A stretch of DNA of 64,000 nucleotides from Aquipuribacter nitratireducens (GTDB lineage Bacteria; Actinomycetota; Actinomycetes; Actinomycetales; JBBAYJ01): NCBI RefSeq assembly GCF_037860835.1, contig NZ_JBBEOG010000012.1, positions 1 to 64,000 on the forward strand, in the 5' to 3' direction. Shown here piece after piece: positions 54,849 to 63,745 of the stretch; the stretch's first letter is position 1, and the number at the start of each line of letters is the position of its first letter. The translations under genes and the position numbers were made by a program. The notes beneath the pieces are model-generated. The model was given only the letters and a program-made list of their open reading frames with translations. It made no database searches and was not told the origin of the DNA.

Positions 54849-56255
54849 CTACCGCCGCGGCCGTGCCGCCAGGTGCATGCCCCCGCGGGGGCGCAGCGTC
54901 ACCGACGGCACGACGGCCGGCCGGGGACCGGCCGGGGCGACGCTGCGGTCGCGCAGCAGGTCGGCGAGCACGACGACGGACTCCACGAGGGCGAAGTCCC
55001 GCCCGATGCACAGCCGCGGCCCCGCCCCGAAGGGGATGTAGGCGTCGCGCCGCGCCCCGGGCGCCCGGTCGAGCCACCGGTCGACGTCGAAGCGCTCCGG
55101 GTCCGGCCACACGTCGGGACGGCGGTGGTGCACCCAGGGGGAGGTGATGACGAGGGAGCCCGCGGGCACCGCGACGCCGTCGAGGACGTCGTCCTCCAGC
55201 GCCCGCCGCGTGACGACCCACGCGGGCGGGTACAGGCGCAGGCCCTCGTCGACGACGGCGCGGACCACGGGAAGGCGGGGCACGTCCTCCCAGCCCGGTC
55301 GGCGTCCGTCGAGCACCGTGTCGAGCTCGGCGTGGACCCGGGCGACGACCTCGGGGTGCTCCGCGAGCAGCCGCAGGGTCCACGCGAGGCTGGCCGCGAC
55401 GGTCTCGTGGCCGGCGATGACGAGCGTGACGAGCTCGTCGCGGATCTCGCCGTCGGTGAGCCCGGCGGCGAGGAGGAGGCCGAGGACGTCGTGGCCGGGC
55501 CCCCGGCCGTGCGGGCCCGCCGCGAGCGCCGCCCGGCGGTCGGCGAGGACCGTGGCGCACGCGTCGTCGAGGGTGCGCCGCGCCCGTTCGAGCCGCCGGG
55601 CCGCCGGGGTCGGCAGGCCCGGTGGGGCGGTCCACGGCTGCTGCGCCCGGCGCACGACGACGGCGAGGGCCTCGTGGACGGCGGCCACGAGCCGGTGGCC
55701 GTCCGCGGCGCCGCCGTCGACGAGGTCGGCCCCGAGGAGCGCGCGGCCCACGACCGCGAGCGTCGCCCGCACGACGACGTCGTCGACGTCCACGACGCGC
55801 CCCGGAGCCGTGTCCCACTCGACGCGGACGAGGTCGGCCGCGCGCAGCGACTCCGCGGCGACGTGGCCCAGGGTGTCGCGGTGGAACGCCGGCTGGGCCG
55901 CCCGGCGGTGTGCGCGCCAGACCTCCCCGTCCGTCGTGAGGAGGCCGGCACCGGTCACCAGGGACAGCGACGTGTACTGGACGGTCCCCTTGCCGTAGGC
56001 CCGGTGGTTGTCCTGCAGCACGCGCCGGACCCCCGCGACCCCGTTGACCAGGACGGCGGGGCGCCCGCGCACCGGGAACGGGACGACGTCGCCGTACCGG
56101 GCGGCGGTCCGCTCGAGGAACGGCAGCGCGTCCCGCATGATCCCCGGGACCGCGGCGAGCATGTGCCACGGCAGCGGGCCCTCCGCCTCGACCGGGGTGA
56201 AGCGGGCGTTGCGGCGGGGTCGCGCCGGAGGCGCGGGCTGCGCGGGCGCCGTCAC
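54849..56255 (-). CDS. Cytochrome P450
   Basis: A 468-residue P450 monooxygenase. It has the I-helix oxygen-binding LVIAGHETVAASLAW, the ExxR motif DEGLRLYPPAWVVTRRAL, the HHRRPDVWPDPERFDVDRW region and the heme-binding loop FGAGPRLCIGRDFAL with its cysteine. The sequence resembles the CYP102/CYP4-like fatty-acid branch, but without a fused reductase. No ferredoxin is adjacent. The GTG overlaps the stop of the GroES-like gene (GTGA), so both are in one operon. Confidence 0.93.
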   Translation of the reverse strand: MTAPAQPAPPARPRRNARFTPVEAEGPLPWHMLAAVPGIMRDALPFLERTAARYGDVVPFPVRGRPAVLVNGVAGVRRVLQDNHRAYGKGTVQYTSLSLVTGAGLLTTDGEVWRAHRRAAQPAFHRDTLGHVAAESLRAADLVRVEWDTAPGRVVDVDDVVVRATLAVVGRALLGADLVDGGAADGHRLVAAVHEALAVVVRRAQQPWTAPPGLPTPAARRLERARRTLDDACATVLADRRAALAAGPHGRGPGHDVLGLLLAAGLTDGEIRDELVTLVIAGHETVAASLAWTLRLLAEHPEVVARVHAELDTVLDGRRPGWEDVPRLPVVRAVVDEGLRLYPPAWVVTRRALEDDVLDGVAVPAGSLVITSPWVHHRRPDVWPDPERFDVDRWLDRAPGARRDAYIPFGAGPRLCIGRDFALVESVVVLADLLRDRSVAPAGPRPAVVPSVTLRPRGGMHLAARPRR

Positions 56256-56602
56256 AGGTACAGGCCCGTCCCCCCGTCCTCGACGCGGGGTGCGGCGACG
56301 GCGTGGAGGTCGCGCTCGCGGAGCACGACGTACGTGGCGGCGTGGAGCTCGACCTCGGCCTTGTCCTCCGGGTCGTAGAGCACCCGGTCGCCGAGCTCGA
56401 CCTGACGGACGTGCTGGCCGGTGGCCACGACCTCCGCCCACGCGAGCCGGCGGCCCATCGTCGCGGTGGCGGGGATGACGATCCCGGCGCCGGAGCGGCG
56501 CTCCCCGTCGTTCTCCGCGCGGACGAGGATCCGGTCGTGGAGCATGCGCACCGGCACGCGGCTCGCGGGCTCGCCCGCCGTGGTGGGGGTCTGTCGGCTC
56601 AC
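56252..56602 (-). CDS. GroES-like co-chaperonin domain protein
   Basis: A 116-residue protein with a Cpn10-like fold: VRMLHDRILVRAENDGERRSGAGIVIP resembles the GroES start, and LAWAEVVATGQHVRQVELGDRVLYDPEDKAEVEL the roof and core. It is about 20 residues longer than GroES, the mobile loop is short, and no GroEL gene is adjacent, so it is probably not the housekeeping co-chaperonin. It sits between DUF427 and P450 genes, overlapping both by four bases. Confidence 0.8.
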   Translation of the reverse strand: MSRQTPTTAGEPASRVPVRMLHDRILVRAENDGERRSGAGIVIPATATMGRRLAWAEVVATGQHVRQVELGDRVLYDPEDKAEVELHAATYVVLRERDLHAVAAPRVEDGGTGLYL

Positions 56603-57132
56603 CAGCCCATGCTGCCAGGTGCTCCCTTGAACGGGCCGACGACGTCGTCGGTGACCCACCCCCCGTAGAACGACCCGGGCTGCGCGCGGACCCGCTCCCC
56701 GGCCACCGTCACCTCGTCGGCGGCCTCGGGGTAGAGCGCGACGTGGTCGCGCAGCGTCTCGTAGCCGGGCAGGGGGTCGGGGTAGGTCCACGCGGCTGCG
56801 CCGGCGGTGCGCCCGTCGGGGGCGACGAGGTCGAGGTAGGCGGCCTGTCCCTTGAACTCGCACAGCGAGCGCCCCGCGGCCGGGCGGAGCGCACCGGGCG
56901 CGAAGTCCGCGACCGGCAGGTACCACGTGGGCGGGTGCGAGGTCTCGAGCACGCGGAGGGCAGCGGTCGTGCGGCACACCTCCCCGCCGAAGCGGACGAC
57001 GACCGGCCGGGCGTCCGCGACGACGACGGGCGGGCGGGGGTAGTCCCACACCGACTCCTGGCCGGGACCGGGCACCTCGGGCTCGACCCCGGGCGGCAGG
57101 CGGCGTCCGGTGCCCCCGCGGGGCGGGCCCAC
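56599..57132 (-). CDS. DUF427 protein
   Basis: A 177-residue protein with the DUF427 fold: SVWDYPRPPVVVADARPVVVRFGGEV, THPP-like ETSHPPTWYLPVADF, SLCEFKGQAAYLDLV and WTYPDPLPGYETLRDHVALYP. DUF427 is a compact beta fold of unknown function. It is joined by a GTGA overlap to the GroES-like gene. Confidence 0.88.
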   Translation of the reverse strand: MGPPRGGTGRRLPPGVEPEVPGPGQESVWDYPRPPVVVADARPVVVRFGGEVCRTTAALRVLETSHPPTWYLPVADFAPGALRPAAGRSLCEFKGQAAYLDLVAPDGRTAGAAAWTYPDPLPGYETLRDHVALYPEAADEVTVAGERVRAQPGSFYGGWVTDDVVGPFKGAPGSMGW

Positions 57133-57134
57133 GG

Positions 57135-57443
57135 CTACCGGCGCCGCTTGCGGACGGACCGTGCGACGAGCAGTCCGACCACCACCACGACGGCGGCCGC
57201 GATCGCGGCGACGCGCTCCTTGAGGAGGGTGCCGTTCTCGTCGGTGACGGCCGCACGTGCCTTCGTGACGGCGGCGTCCTTCGCGTCGGCAGCGAGGTTG
57301 GCCGGCTTCACGCGCTCGACGAGCTCGTCGAGGGTCCCGGTGAGGTGCTCGCGCCGCGCGCGGATGGCGGCCTCGAGGGCCTCGGGGGTCTGCGGCGCCT
57401 CGGCCGTGCCGGACGCGGGTGTGCTCGGGTCGGCGTGGCTCAC
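57135..57443 (-). CDS. DUF3618 membrane protein
   Basis: A 102-residue protein: a polar N-terminus with PEALEAAIRARREHLTGTLDELVERVKPANL (the DUF3618 motif), then a single C-terminal helix (VAAIAAAVVVVVGLLVARSVRKRRR). The GTG at 57443 has TACGGT seven bases upstream and GAGG close by. It heads the four-gene run with DUF427, GroES-like and P450. Confidence 0.82.
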   Translation of the reverse strand: MSHADPSTPASGTAEAPQTPEALEAAIRARREHLTGTLDELVERVKPANLAADAKDAAVTKARAAVTDENGTLLKERVAAIAAAVVVVVGLLVARSVRKRRR

Positions 57444-57450
57444 CCGCCTC

Positions 57451-57456
57451 ACCGTA
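57451..57456 (-). promoter_or_regulatory. -10 hexamer TACGGT of the DUF3618 operon
   Basis: On the minus strand TACGGT lies seven bases before the GTG at 57443. It is the likely promoter of the DUF3618-DUF427-GroES-P450 run. Confidence 0.5.
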
Positions 57457-57464
57457 GTGACCGC

Positions 57465-58283
57465 TCAGGCCGGGCGCCTCCGCACGACCACACGGGCCGG
57501 GTCGAAGCCGACGGGGAGCTCGAGCCGGTGCCGGGCGAGGAGGGCGTCGTCGGCGAGGACCTGTGCGGTCGGGGCGTCGTGGACGACCCGGCCGCCGTCG
57601 AGGACGACGCTGCGCTCGCACAGCTCGAGGGCGAACGGCAGGTCGTGCGTGACGACGAGCACGGTCACGGGCAGGTCGGCGAGGACGTCGAGCAGCTCGC
57701 GGCGGCTCGCCGGGTCGAGGTTGCTCGAGGGCTCGTCCAGCACGAGGAGCTCGCAGTCCATCGCGAGGACGGTCGCGACGGCGACCCGGCGTCGCTGCCC
57801 GAACGACAGGTGGTGCGGCGGCCGGTCGGCGAAGGCGGTCATCCCCACGGCGGCGAGCGCCCGCTCGACGCGGGCGTCGAGCGCGTCACCACGCAGCCCG
57901 AGGTTGGTCGGCCCGAACGCGACGTCGTCGCGCACCGTCGGCATGAACAGCTGGTCGTCCGGGTCCTGGAAGACCAGCCCGACCCGGCGGCGCACCTCGC
58001 GCAGCGTGTCCTTGGCGACGGCGACCCCGCCGACCCGGACCGTGCCGACGCCGTTGGACCCGGCGGCGGGGCCGAGGATCCCGTTGAGGTGGAGCAGCAG
58101 CGTCGTCTTGCCCGCCCCGTTCGGCCCGAGGACCGCGACCCGCTCTCCGGGTGCGACCACGAGGTCGACGCCGAAGAGGGCCTGGTGCCCGTCGGGGTAG
58201 GCGAACGCGACACCGTCGAGCTCGAGGGCCGGCGGGGTCGCGCGCGGCGCGTCCGGCGCGTCGGCCTGTGCCACGGTCCTCAC
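57465..58283 (-). CDS. cbiO: Cobalt/nickel ECF importer ATPase
   Basis: A 272-residue ABC ATPase of the ECF type: Walker [13 protein letters not shown]-loop [17 protein letters not shown], signature [12 protein letters not shown], Walker [13 protein letters not shown] and the H-loop His in [11 protein letters not shown]. It powers the CbiMQ transporter encoded just upstream. The GTG overlaps the CbiQ stop. Confidence 0.93.
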   Translation of the reverse strand: MRTVAQADAPDAPRATPPALELDGVAFAYPDGHQALFGVDLVVAPGERVAVLGPNGAGKTTLLLHLNGILGPAAGSNGVGTVRVGGVAVAKDTLREVRRRVGLVFQDPDDQLFMPTVRDDVAFGPTNLGLRGDALDARVERALAAVGMTAFADRPPHHLSFGQRRRVAVATVLAMDCELLVLDEPSSNLDPASRRELLDVLADLPVTVLVVTHDLPFALELCERSVVLDGGRVVHDAPTAQVLADDALLARHRLELPVGFDPARVVVRRRPA

Positions 58284-59155
58284 CCTGCCACCCCCGTCGG
58301 CGCGGCCGCCGCGCGGGTGAGCCACGGCTCGAGGGACGTCTCCGGGCCGGCGAGGGCCGCCGCGACGGCGACGGCGGCGACGACGACCCACGTGCCGGCG
58401 ACGAGCAGCCACTGGCCGGGGCGCGCCCGGGGGGCGGCGAGGACCGGCATCGTGCCGGTGAAGCCGCGCGACACCATCGCGAGGTGCACCCGCTCGCCGC
58501 GCTCGAAGGCCCTTACGAACAGGGCGCCGGCGCCGCGCGCGACGACGGGCAGGTGCCCGAGGTGGCGCGCCTCGAAGCCGCGGGCGGCCCTCGCGACGGC
58601 CATGCGGCGCATGTCGTCGACGACGACGTCGAGGTAGCGGACCATGAACGACACGATCGTCACCAGCAGCGCCGGCACCCGGAGCCGCTGCAGGCCCACG
58701 AGGAGGTCGCGCGGACGCGTCGTCGCCGACAGGACGATCGCGGCCACCACGCCGAGCGTGCCCTTCGCGAGCACGTTGAACCCGCCGAGGAGGCCCTCGA
58801 CGGACAGCGACAGGCCGAGCACGTCGACGCGTTCCCCGAGGGCGACGAAGGGCAGGAGCAGCGCGAACACCACGAACGGCACCTCGATGACCATCCGCCG
58901 CAGCACGGTGCGGGCGGGGATGCCCGCGACGGCGACGAGGGCGGCGAGGACGAGCGCGTGGAGGCCGAACGCCCACACCTGCTCCCGCGGCGTCGCGACG
59001 ACCGTGACGACGACGGCGACGAGCCCGACGACCTTCGCCTCGGCGGGCAGCCGGTGGAGCACCGAGCTCCCCTCGACGTAGAGCCCGTCGGAGACGCTGC
59101 GGGAGCGGCCCGACGACGGCGCCGTGAGGGAGCCGTGGGAGTGGCCCGCGCCCAT
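58280..59155 (-). CDS. cbiQ: Cobalt/nickel ECF importer membrane protein
   Basis: A 291-residue T-component with about five helices and the ATPase-coupling ARG motifs [12 protein letters not shown] and [11 protein letters not shown]. It scaffolds CbiM and CbiO. The N-terminus [10 protein letters not shown] is His-containing and may bind metal. Its start overlaps the CbiM stop by one base. Confidence 0.92.
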   Translation of the reverse strand: MGAGHSHGSLTAPSSGRSRSVSDGLYVEGSSVLHRLPAEAKVVGLVAVVVTVVATPREQVWAFGLHALVLAALVAVAGIPARTVLRRMVIEVPFVVFALLLPFVALGERVDVLGLSLSVEGLLGGFNVLAKGTLGVVAAIVLSATTRPRDLLVGLQRLRVPALLVTIVSFMVRYLDVVVDDMRRMAVARAARGFEARHLGHLPVVARGAGALFVRAFERGERVHLAMVSRGFTGTMPVLAAPRARPGQWLLVAGTWVVVAAVAVAAALAGPETSLEPWLTRAAAAPTGVAG

Positions 59156-60216
59156 CAGACCCTCTCGGTCTCCCGCGAGCCCTGGGGGCGCGCGCGCCGG
59201 CCGGCGGCCAGCCGCGCGATCGCGACCATGACGAGCAGGACGAGCGCCACCCCCAGCACGCCCGCCAGTCCCGTCGCGAGGACGGGGTTGTCGATGCCGA
59301 CCACGGCGTAGTCGCCGAACGGGCTGCCCGCCACTGCGGAGTCCTCGGCCGTCTCGAGGAAGCCGAGCTGCTCCGCGACGTACTCCAGTCCGTCGGGGTC
59401 GGCGCTCGCGACGCTCGACACCAGGCCCGCGAGGACGAGGACGACGCCGAGGGCACCGGCGACCCAGCCCATCCCGATGCGGCGGACGCCCTCGGCGACC
59501 GGCGTGTCGCCCGCGGTCACCTCGCGGGAGGTGCCGTCGGCGGCCGTCACCACCAGGGAGGTGCGGTAGCGCCGGACGAGCCGGACGAGGTCGGGCCGGG
59601 TGGCGACGACGGCGCCGACGGTGAGCGCCGTGATGACCGCCTCGCCGATGCCGATCACCACGTGCCAGCCGAGCATGAAGGTCGTGAGCTGGCCGAGGTC
59701 GAGCGGCGCGGCACCGCCGACGGCGTAGAGCCCGACGAAGACGAGCGCCGTCGCAGGCACGGAGACGAGCGCGCCGAGCGCCGCGGCCGGCACGGCCGAG
59801 GCGGGCCGCTTCGGCAGGACCGCCATGGCGCCCTTCGCCACCGCGTACCCCACGAGGGCCGTGACGACGGCGATGAGCAGGACGTTCGTCCCCAGGGCCG
59901 TGACGCCGCCGTCGGCGAACAGCAGCGCCTGCAGGACCACGACGACCGTCACGGCCAGCAGCCCCGTCCACGGCCCCACGAGGACCGCCGCGAGCGCGCC
60001 TCCCATGAGGTGGCCGGACGTGCCGACCCCGACGGGGAAGTTGAGCATCTGGACGGCGAACACGAACGACGCGACGAGACCGGCCATCGGGGCCGCCGCC
60101 GTCGTCTCGGCGACCTCCTCCCGGGCCCGGCGCAGCGCGACGCCGACGACCGCGGCGGCCGCGACGCCGGTGGCGACGGAGGTGGTGACGTCGAGGAAAC
60201 CGTCGGGCACGTGCAC
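59155..60216 (-). CDS. cbiM: Cobalt/nickel ECF importer substrate protein CbiM, fused to a CbiN-like part
   Basis: A 353-residue S-component. The N-terminus MHVPDGFLD provides the metal ligands, with the classical [13 protein letters not shown] and [12 protein letters not shown] motifs. The C-terminal part, after residue 230, has two helices around an extracytoplasmic segment ([31 protein letters not shown]) as in CbiN/PDGLE proteins, so it replaces a separate cbiN gene. The GTG has TGGAG upstream. A Fur-family gene lies 0.6 kb away, which may control it. Cobalt versus nickel cannot be read. Confidence 0.93.
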   Translation of the reverse strand: MHVPDGFLDVTTSVATGVAAAAVVGVALRRAREEVAETTAAAPMAGLVASFVFAVQMLNFPVGVGTSGHLMGGALAAVLVGPWTGLLAVTVVVVLQALLFADGGVTALGTNVLLIAVVTALVGYAVAKGAMAVLPKRPASAVPAAALGALVSVPATALVFVGLYAVGGAAPLDLGQLTTFMLGWHVVIGIGEAVITALTVGAVVATRPDLVRLVRRYRTSLVVTAADGTSREVTAGDTPVAEGVRRIGMGWVAGALGVVLVLAGLVSSVASADPDGLEYVAEQLGFLETAEDSAVAGSPFGDYAVVGIDNPVLATGLAGVLGVALVLLVMVAIARLAAGRRARPQGSRETERV

Positions 60217-60316
60217 GGGAGGGCTCCAGGGGTCGGGGCGCGACGGGCAGGGGTGCCGCCGGCGTGCTCACGATCCTGCTCGCGGGGGCCCGTGGGCGCA
60301 ATGCCAAACTGCAACC

Positions 60317-60817
60317 ATGTCGCAGGTTGAGGTCGTTCCCGCCCCGGTGCCCCGGCTCGCCGTCGGCGATGCCGCCCCCGACTTCACGCTGCCCGCGCAC
60401 GACGGCTCGACGGTGACGCTGTCGGCGCTGCGCGGGTCCCGCGTGGTCGTGTACTTCTACCCCGCGGCCATGACCCCCGGATGCACCCGGCAGGCGTGCG
60501 ACTTCCGGGACAGCCTCGCCGCGCTGCGGTCGGCGGGCCTCGCCGTGCTCGGCGTCTCCCCCGACCCGGTCGACACGCTCGCGCGCTTCGCCGAGCGGGA
60601 CGGCCTCACGTTCCCTCTGCTGGCCGACACCGACCGCGCCGTCATGACGCGCTGGGGCGCCTTCGGGGAGAAGCGCCTCTACGGCAAGGTCGTCACGGGC
60701 GTCATCCGCTCGACGGTCGTCGTCGCCGCCGACGGGACCGTCGAGTGGGTCCGGTACAACGTCAAGGCCACCGGGCACGTCGCCATGCTGCGGAAGGCCC
60801 TCGGACTCGAGGCGTAG
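60317..60817 (+). CDS. bcp: Thiol peroxidase, Bcp/PrxQ type
   Basis: A 166-residue peroxiredoxin that reduces hydroperoxides. The peroxidatic cysteine lies in YPAAMTPGCTRQACDFRD, five residues before the resolving Cys (TPGCTxQACxFR). VGDAAPDFTLPAHDGSTVTLSALRG is the usual start. It is divergent from the ECF operon and convergent with the Fur-family gene, seven bases apart. Confidence 0.95.
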   Translation: MSQVEVVPAPVPRLAVGDAAPDFTLPAHDGSTVTLSALRGSRVVVYFYPAAMTPGCTRQACDFRDSLAALRSAGLAVLGVSPDPVDTLARFAERDGLTFPLLADTDRAVMTRWGAFGEKRLYGKVVTGVIRSTVVVAADGTVEWVRYNVKATGHVAMLRKALGLEA

Positions 60818-60824
60818 CGGACCG

Positions 60825-61310
60825 TCAGCCCGGTCGCGTGCTGCCGCCGGCGCACGCCGCGCACCGACCGGACAGGGCGACGTGCGTCGCGTCGAGCACG
60901 AACCCGTGGTCGCGGCGCAGCCGCCGCGAGGCGCCCGCGAGCACCGCCGCCGGCGCGTCGACCACGGTGCCGCAGCCGTCGCACTGCAGGTGGAGGTGCC
61001 GCCCACCGCCGTCGGCGCCGAGGTCGACGAGGTGGTAGGCGGTGCCGCCGTGCCCGAGGTGGACGTGCTGGACCACCCCGGCGGCCGCGAGGGCCTCGAG
61101 CGCGCGGTAGACGCTCGCGCGGTGGACGTCGGGCGCCTGCTCCGCGACCGCCTGGACCACGCCCTCGGCGCCCAGGTGCCCCCCGGCCGCCGCGAGGACC
61201 TCGGCGACCGCACGTCGCGGCCGCGTCATGTGCTGACCGCTCGCCCGCAGCCGCGCGGCCACCACGTCGAGGACGTGGCCGGCGTCGGGCGCGTCGCGGC
61301 GGGACGGCAT
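60825..61310 (-). CDS. Fur family metal regulator
   Basis: A 161-residue metalloregulator. The winged helix is HMTRPRRAVAEVLAAAGGHLGAEGVVQAV, followed by VHRASVYRALEALAAAGVVQHVHLGHGGTAYHL. Metal sites are HLHLQCDGCG and GRCAACAGG, giving the CxxC pairs for structural zinc. Fur, Zur and Nur subtypes cannot be separated; the near ECF cobalt/nickel importer makes a nickel or zinc sensor plausible. The ATG follows a TAGGCT -10. Confidence 0.92.
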   Translation of the reverse strand: MPSRRDAPDAGHVLDVVAARLRASGQHMTRPRRAVAEVLAAAGGHLGAEGVVQAVAEQAPDVHRASVYRALEALAAAGVVQHVHLGHGGTAYHLVDLGADGGGRHLHLQCDGCGTVVDAPAAVLAGASRRLRRDHGFVLDATHVALSGRCAACAGGSTRPG

Positions 61311-61317
61311 GCGGTCG

Positions 61318-61323
61318 AGCCTA
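61318..61323 (-). promoter_or_regulatory. -10 hexamer TAGGCT of the Fur-family gene
   Basis: On the minus strand TAGGCT lies seven bases before the ATG at 61310, fitting a leaderless transcript. Confidence 0.5.
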
Positions 61324-61355
61324 GGGGCGGGCGCGGCGCCCTACCCTGGTGCGGC

Positions 61356-61436
61356 GCGGGAGTGGTGGAACTGGCAGACACGCAGGATTTAGGTTCCTGT
61401 GCCTCGTGCGTGCGGGTTCGAGTCCCGCCTCCCGCA
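61356..61436 (+). tRNA. tRNA-Leu (TAG anticodon)
   Basis: Acceptor GCGGGAG pairs with CTCCCGC (61429-61435), the anticodon loop ATTTAGGT reads TAG, and a variable arm follows, as in class II tRNAs. The discriminator is A. CCA is not encoded (the next bases are CCC), unlike the His and Lys tRNAs here. Confidence 0.93.
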
Positions 61437-61474
61437 CCCTCGTCCGGCACGGCCCCCGTGTCCCGGGTGGGCCC

Positions 61475-61480
61475 TACGCT
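61475..61480 (+). promoter_or_regulatory. -10 hexamer TACGCT of the SatD-family gene
   Basis: TACGCT lies six bases before the GTG at 61487, fitting a leaderless transcript. Confidence 0.5.
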
Positions 61481-61486
61481 CGGCGC

Positions 61487-62104
61487 GTGTTCGTCCTCAC
61501 CGCCGACCAGCGCGGCAGCCGCTCCTCGGCGGACCGCGTCGGTGCGGGGCTGCGCCTGCTCGCCGGCGTCGTGGCGACGCCCGCGCGGGGGTTCGAGCGC
61601 ACCGCCGGCGACGAGCTCCAGGGGGTGCTCGACGACGCGGACGACGTGGTCCGCGCCGTGCTCGCGCTCGTACGGGACGGCGCCTGGTCGGTCGGCGTCG
61701 GCGTCGGGGCGGTGGAGCGGCCGCTGCCGGCGTCCACGCGGGCGGGCCGCGGTCCCGCGTTCACCGCCGCGCGGGAGGCCGTCGAGGCGGCGAAGCAGCG
61801 ACCCTTCCGGGCCGCGGTCGTCGGAGCGGGCCGCTGCGCCCCCGTGGCGGCCGACGCCGACGCCGTCCTCGCGCTCGTGCTGGCCGTGGAGGCGAGGTGG
61901 AGCGCGGAGGCCGTCGAGGCCGTCGGTCTCGTCGAGTCCGGGCTCACGCAGACCGCGGCCGCGGAGCGGCTCGGGGTCACCCGCCAGGCGGTCGGCCAGC
62001 GGCTGCAGGCGGCCCTGCACCGCCAGCACGACGACGCGCTCGGCGCCGTCCGGCACCTGCTCGAGCGGGCCGACGCCGCGGCCCGCACCGAGGAGCCTGC
62101 GTGA
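61487..62104 (+). CDS. SatD family protein
   Basis: A 205-residue protein of the SatD family. It begins VFVLTADQRGSRSSADRV and has the conserved RTAGDELQGVLDDADDVVRAVLALV and VGVGVGAVERPLP. The N-terminal part resembles a nucleotidyl-cyclase-like fold; the C-terminus ends in a helix-turn-helix (LTQTAAAERLGVTRQAVGQRLQ). Members are poorly characterised; SatD was described in an acid-tolerance gene group of streptococci. The stop overlaps the start of the membrane partner. Confidence 0.8.
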   Translation: MFVLTADQRGSRSSADRVGAGLRLLAGVVATPARGFERTAGDELQGVLDDADDVVRAVLALVRDGAWSVGVGVGAVERPLPASTRAGRGPAFTAAREAVEAAKQRPFRAAVVGAGRCAPVAADADAVLALVLAVEARWSAEAVEAVGLVESGLTQTAAAERLGVTRQAVGQRLQAALHRQHDDALGAVRHLLERADAAARTEEPA

Positions 62105-62733
62105 GCGCCGTGCTCGCCGTGGTCCTGGCGGTCGTGCTGGCCGCCGGGTGCCTCGTGCTCCTGCCGTTCTCGATGCGGCCTGCCATCGTGACTGGCCCCC
62201 CGTGGCGAGGGGCCCTCGTGGTCGCGGGCCTGCTCGTCCCGCTCGTCGGCGTCGCCCTGCTCGCGCTCGCCGCCGGCCCGCTCGAGGGACTGCTCCTCGG
62301 TGTCGTCGTCGCGGCGATGCTCGTCGCCGCCGCGGCAGGGGGCTCGCCGATGGCCACCGGGGTCCTGCGCCTCGCCGACCCCGCCGCCGCCCGCGCGAAC
62401 GAGGGGGTCGCGCTCGAGCGCGCCGGGTCGGGCAGCGCCCTGCGCCCCGGTGCACCCGCCGGCGCGTCGCCGCTGCCGGTCGTCGCGACCCTCAGCGCCC
62501 CCGGGCTGCTGCGCGGGGGCGCCACCCTCGGCCTGCTCGAACGCGTCGCGACGTTCGGCACCCTCGCCGTCGGGAGCCCGGAGGGGATCGCGGTCGTGCT
62601 GGCGGTCAAGGGCCTGGGCCGCTTCGGCGAGCTCAAGGTCCCCGCCGCACCCGAGCGCTTCATGATCGGGACGTTCGCGAGCGTCCTGTGGGCCTGCGCG
62701 TGCTGGGCCGTGGTCGTCGCGGCGCTCGCGTAG
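62101..62733 (+). CDS. Membrane partner of the SatD-family protein
   Basis: A 210-residue membrane protein with about five helices (VLAVVLAVVLAAGCLVLLP; ALVVAGLLVPLVGVALLAL; GLLLGVVVAAMLVAAAAG) and a polar central part. It overlaps the SatD-family gene by four bases (GTGA) and is usually found beside it in actinobacteria. No catalytic motif is visible. Confidence 0.7.
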   Translation: MSAVLAVVLAVVLAAGCLVLLPFSMRPAIVTGPPWRGALVVAGLLVPLVGVALLALAAGPLEGLLLGVVVAAMLVAAAAGGSPMATGVLRLADPAAARANEGVALERAGSGSALRPGAPAGASPLPVVATLSAPGLLRGGATLGLLERVATFGTLAVGSPEGIAVVLAVKGLGRFGELKVPAAPERFMIGTFASVLWACACWAVVVAALA

Positions 62734-62759
62734 CCGTCGCGCGCCGCCGCCCAGCCTGT

Positions 62760-62814
62760 GAGAGGTCACCCGTACGCGCGACACGCCGGCGTGTCGTCGT
62801 ACGGGCGACCTCTC
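62760..62814. repeat. 55-bp palindromic element, copy 1
   Basis: The element starts GAGAGGTCACC and ends GACCTCTC, with an inner perfect palindrome CGACACGCCGGCGTGTCG. The outer arms mismatch at only a few positions. The same 55-bp element recurs at 63746-63800, in the same orientation, flanking the DUF559 gene. Confidence 0.8.
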
Positions 62815-62826
62815 GTCAGAGAGCGA

Positions 62827-63693
62827 TCACCCGAGGGCCGCGCGGACGCGGGCCACGACGCGACGGGGGTCGTCGACCAGGTCGCGGCCGGTGAGGACGA
62901 CGACGCGCCAGCCTGCGGCCTCGAGGCGCTCGCGCCGACCCAGATCGGCCTGCCACTGCCGCCGATCCCTGTGGTGGTCGCCGTCGTACTCCACCACGAC
63001 GCGCCGCGACGGGTACGCGAGGTCGACCCGCGCGACGAACCGGCCCCTGCGGTCGGTGACGGTGTGCTGGACGGCCTCGGGCGCCAGGCCCTCGAGCACG
63101 AGCAGAACGCGCAGCCACGACTCCCTCGGCGACTCGGCGCGCGTGTCGACGAGCGTGAGGGCCCGGGCCGCCACGTCCGTGCCCCGCCCGCCGCGTCGGG
63201 CCTCGAGCAGCCGGACCACGACGTGCCGAGCCGCGTCGGAGCGCAGGAGGACGTCCGCGACGGCGACGAGACGGGCGAGACCCTCGTGCCCCGGCGCCGG
63301 CCCGGCGAGCGCCGCCGCGTCGCACCAGGCGCGGCACGGACCGCTGACCGGGACCTCCTCGTCCGCGGTCACGGGCCGCACGGCCGAGCGGTGCACGACC
63401 AACCCCGGCGTCCGCCGGCGCATCGTCGGGGGGACGGTGACGTGCAGCCGCCCGACCTCGTCCGGCGGTACGGGCAGCTCCTCCAGCTCCAGCGCCGTCC
63501 AGTGGCTCACGACCGCCGACGGCACCGCCTCCACCGCCGCGGCGCACCGCGTCAGCAGGTCCTCCGCCCAGCACGCCTCGACGTAGTGACCGGGCACTAC
63601 CCGGACGAACTCGACGCCGCCGGTCAGCACCCGCTCGCTGACGCCCTCTCGTCGCGCCCGTTCGCGCGTCCACACCCGGTCCCGGACACCCAC
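62827..63693 (-). CDS. DUF559 endonuclease-like protein
   Basis: A 288-residue protein with an N-terminal winged-helix AbiEi-like region (VRDRVWTRERARREGVSERVLTGG; VVPGHYVEA) and a C-terminal DUF559/Vsr-like nuclease fold. The fold has VEYDGDHHRDRRQWQADLGRRERLEAAGWRVVVL, with the E-YDGDHH metal-site pattern and the final TGRDL. Genes of this type are common in actinobacteria but poorly understood; roles in toxin-antitoxin or defence systems have been suggested. It lies between two copies of a 55-bp palindromic element. Confidence 0.8.
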   Translation of the reverse strand: MGVRDRVWTRERARREGVSERVLTGGVEFVRVVPGHYVEACWAEDLLTRCAAAVEAVPSAVVSHWTALELEELPVPPDEVGRLHVTVPPTMRRRTPGLVVHRSAVRPVTADEEVPVSGPCRAWCDAAALAGPAPGHEGLARLVAVADVLLRSDAARHVVVRLLEARRGGRGTDVAARALTLVDTRAESPRESWLRVLLVLEGLAPEAVQHTVTDRRGRFVARVDLAYPSRRVVVEYDGDHHRDRRQWQADLGRRERLEAAGWRVVVLTGRDLVDDPRRVVARVRAALG

Positions 63694-63745
63694 GGCGCCA
63701 CAGTGCCGCGGGTCGGTCCGAGCCCGCTGACGGCCTGTGGACGAC

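Noticed and set aside
56252-56602. Housekeeping groES
   Set aside because: No groEL follows, the mobile loop is short, and the gene is embedded in a P450 operon.
60217-60316. Cobalamin riboswitch upstream of cbiM
   Set aside because: The spacer is only 100 bp, shared with a divergent gene, and I see no B12-box-like sequence.
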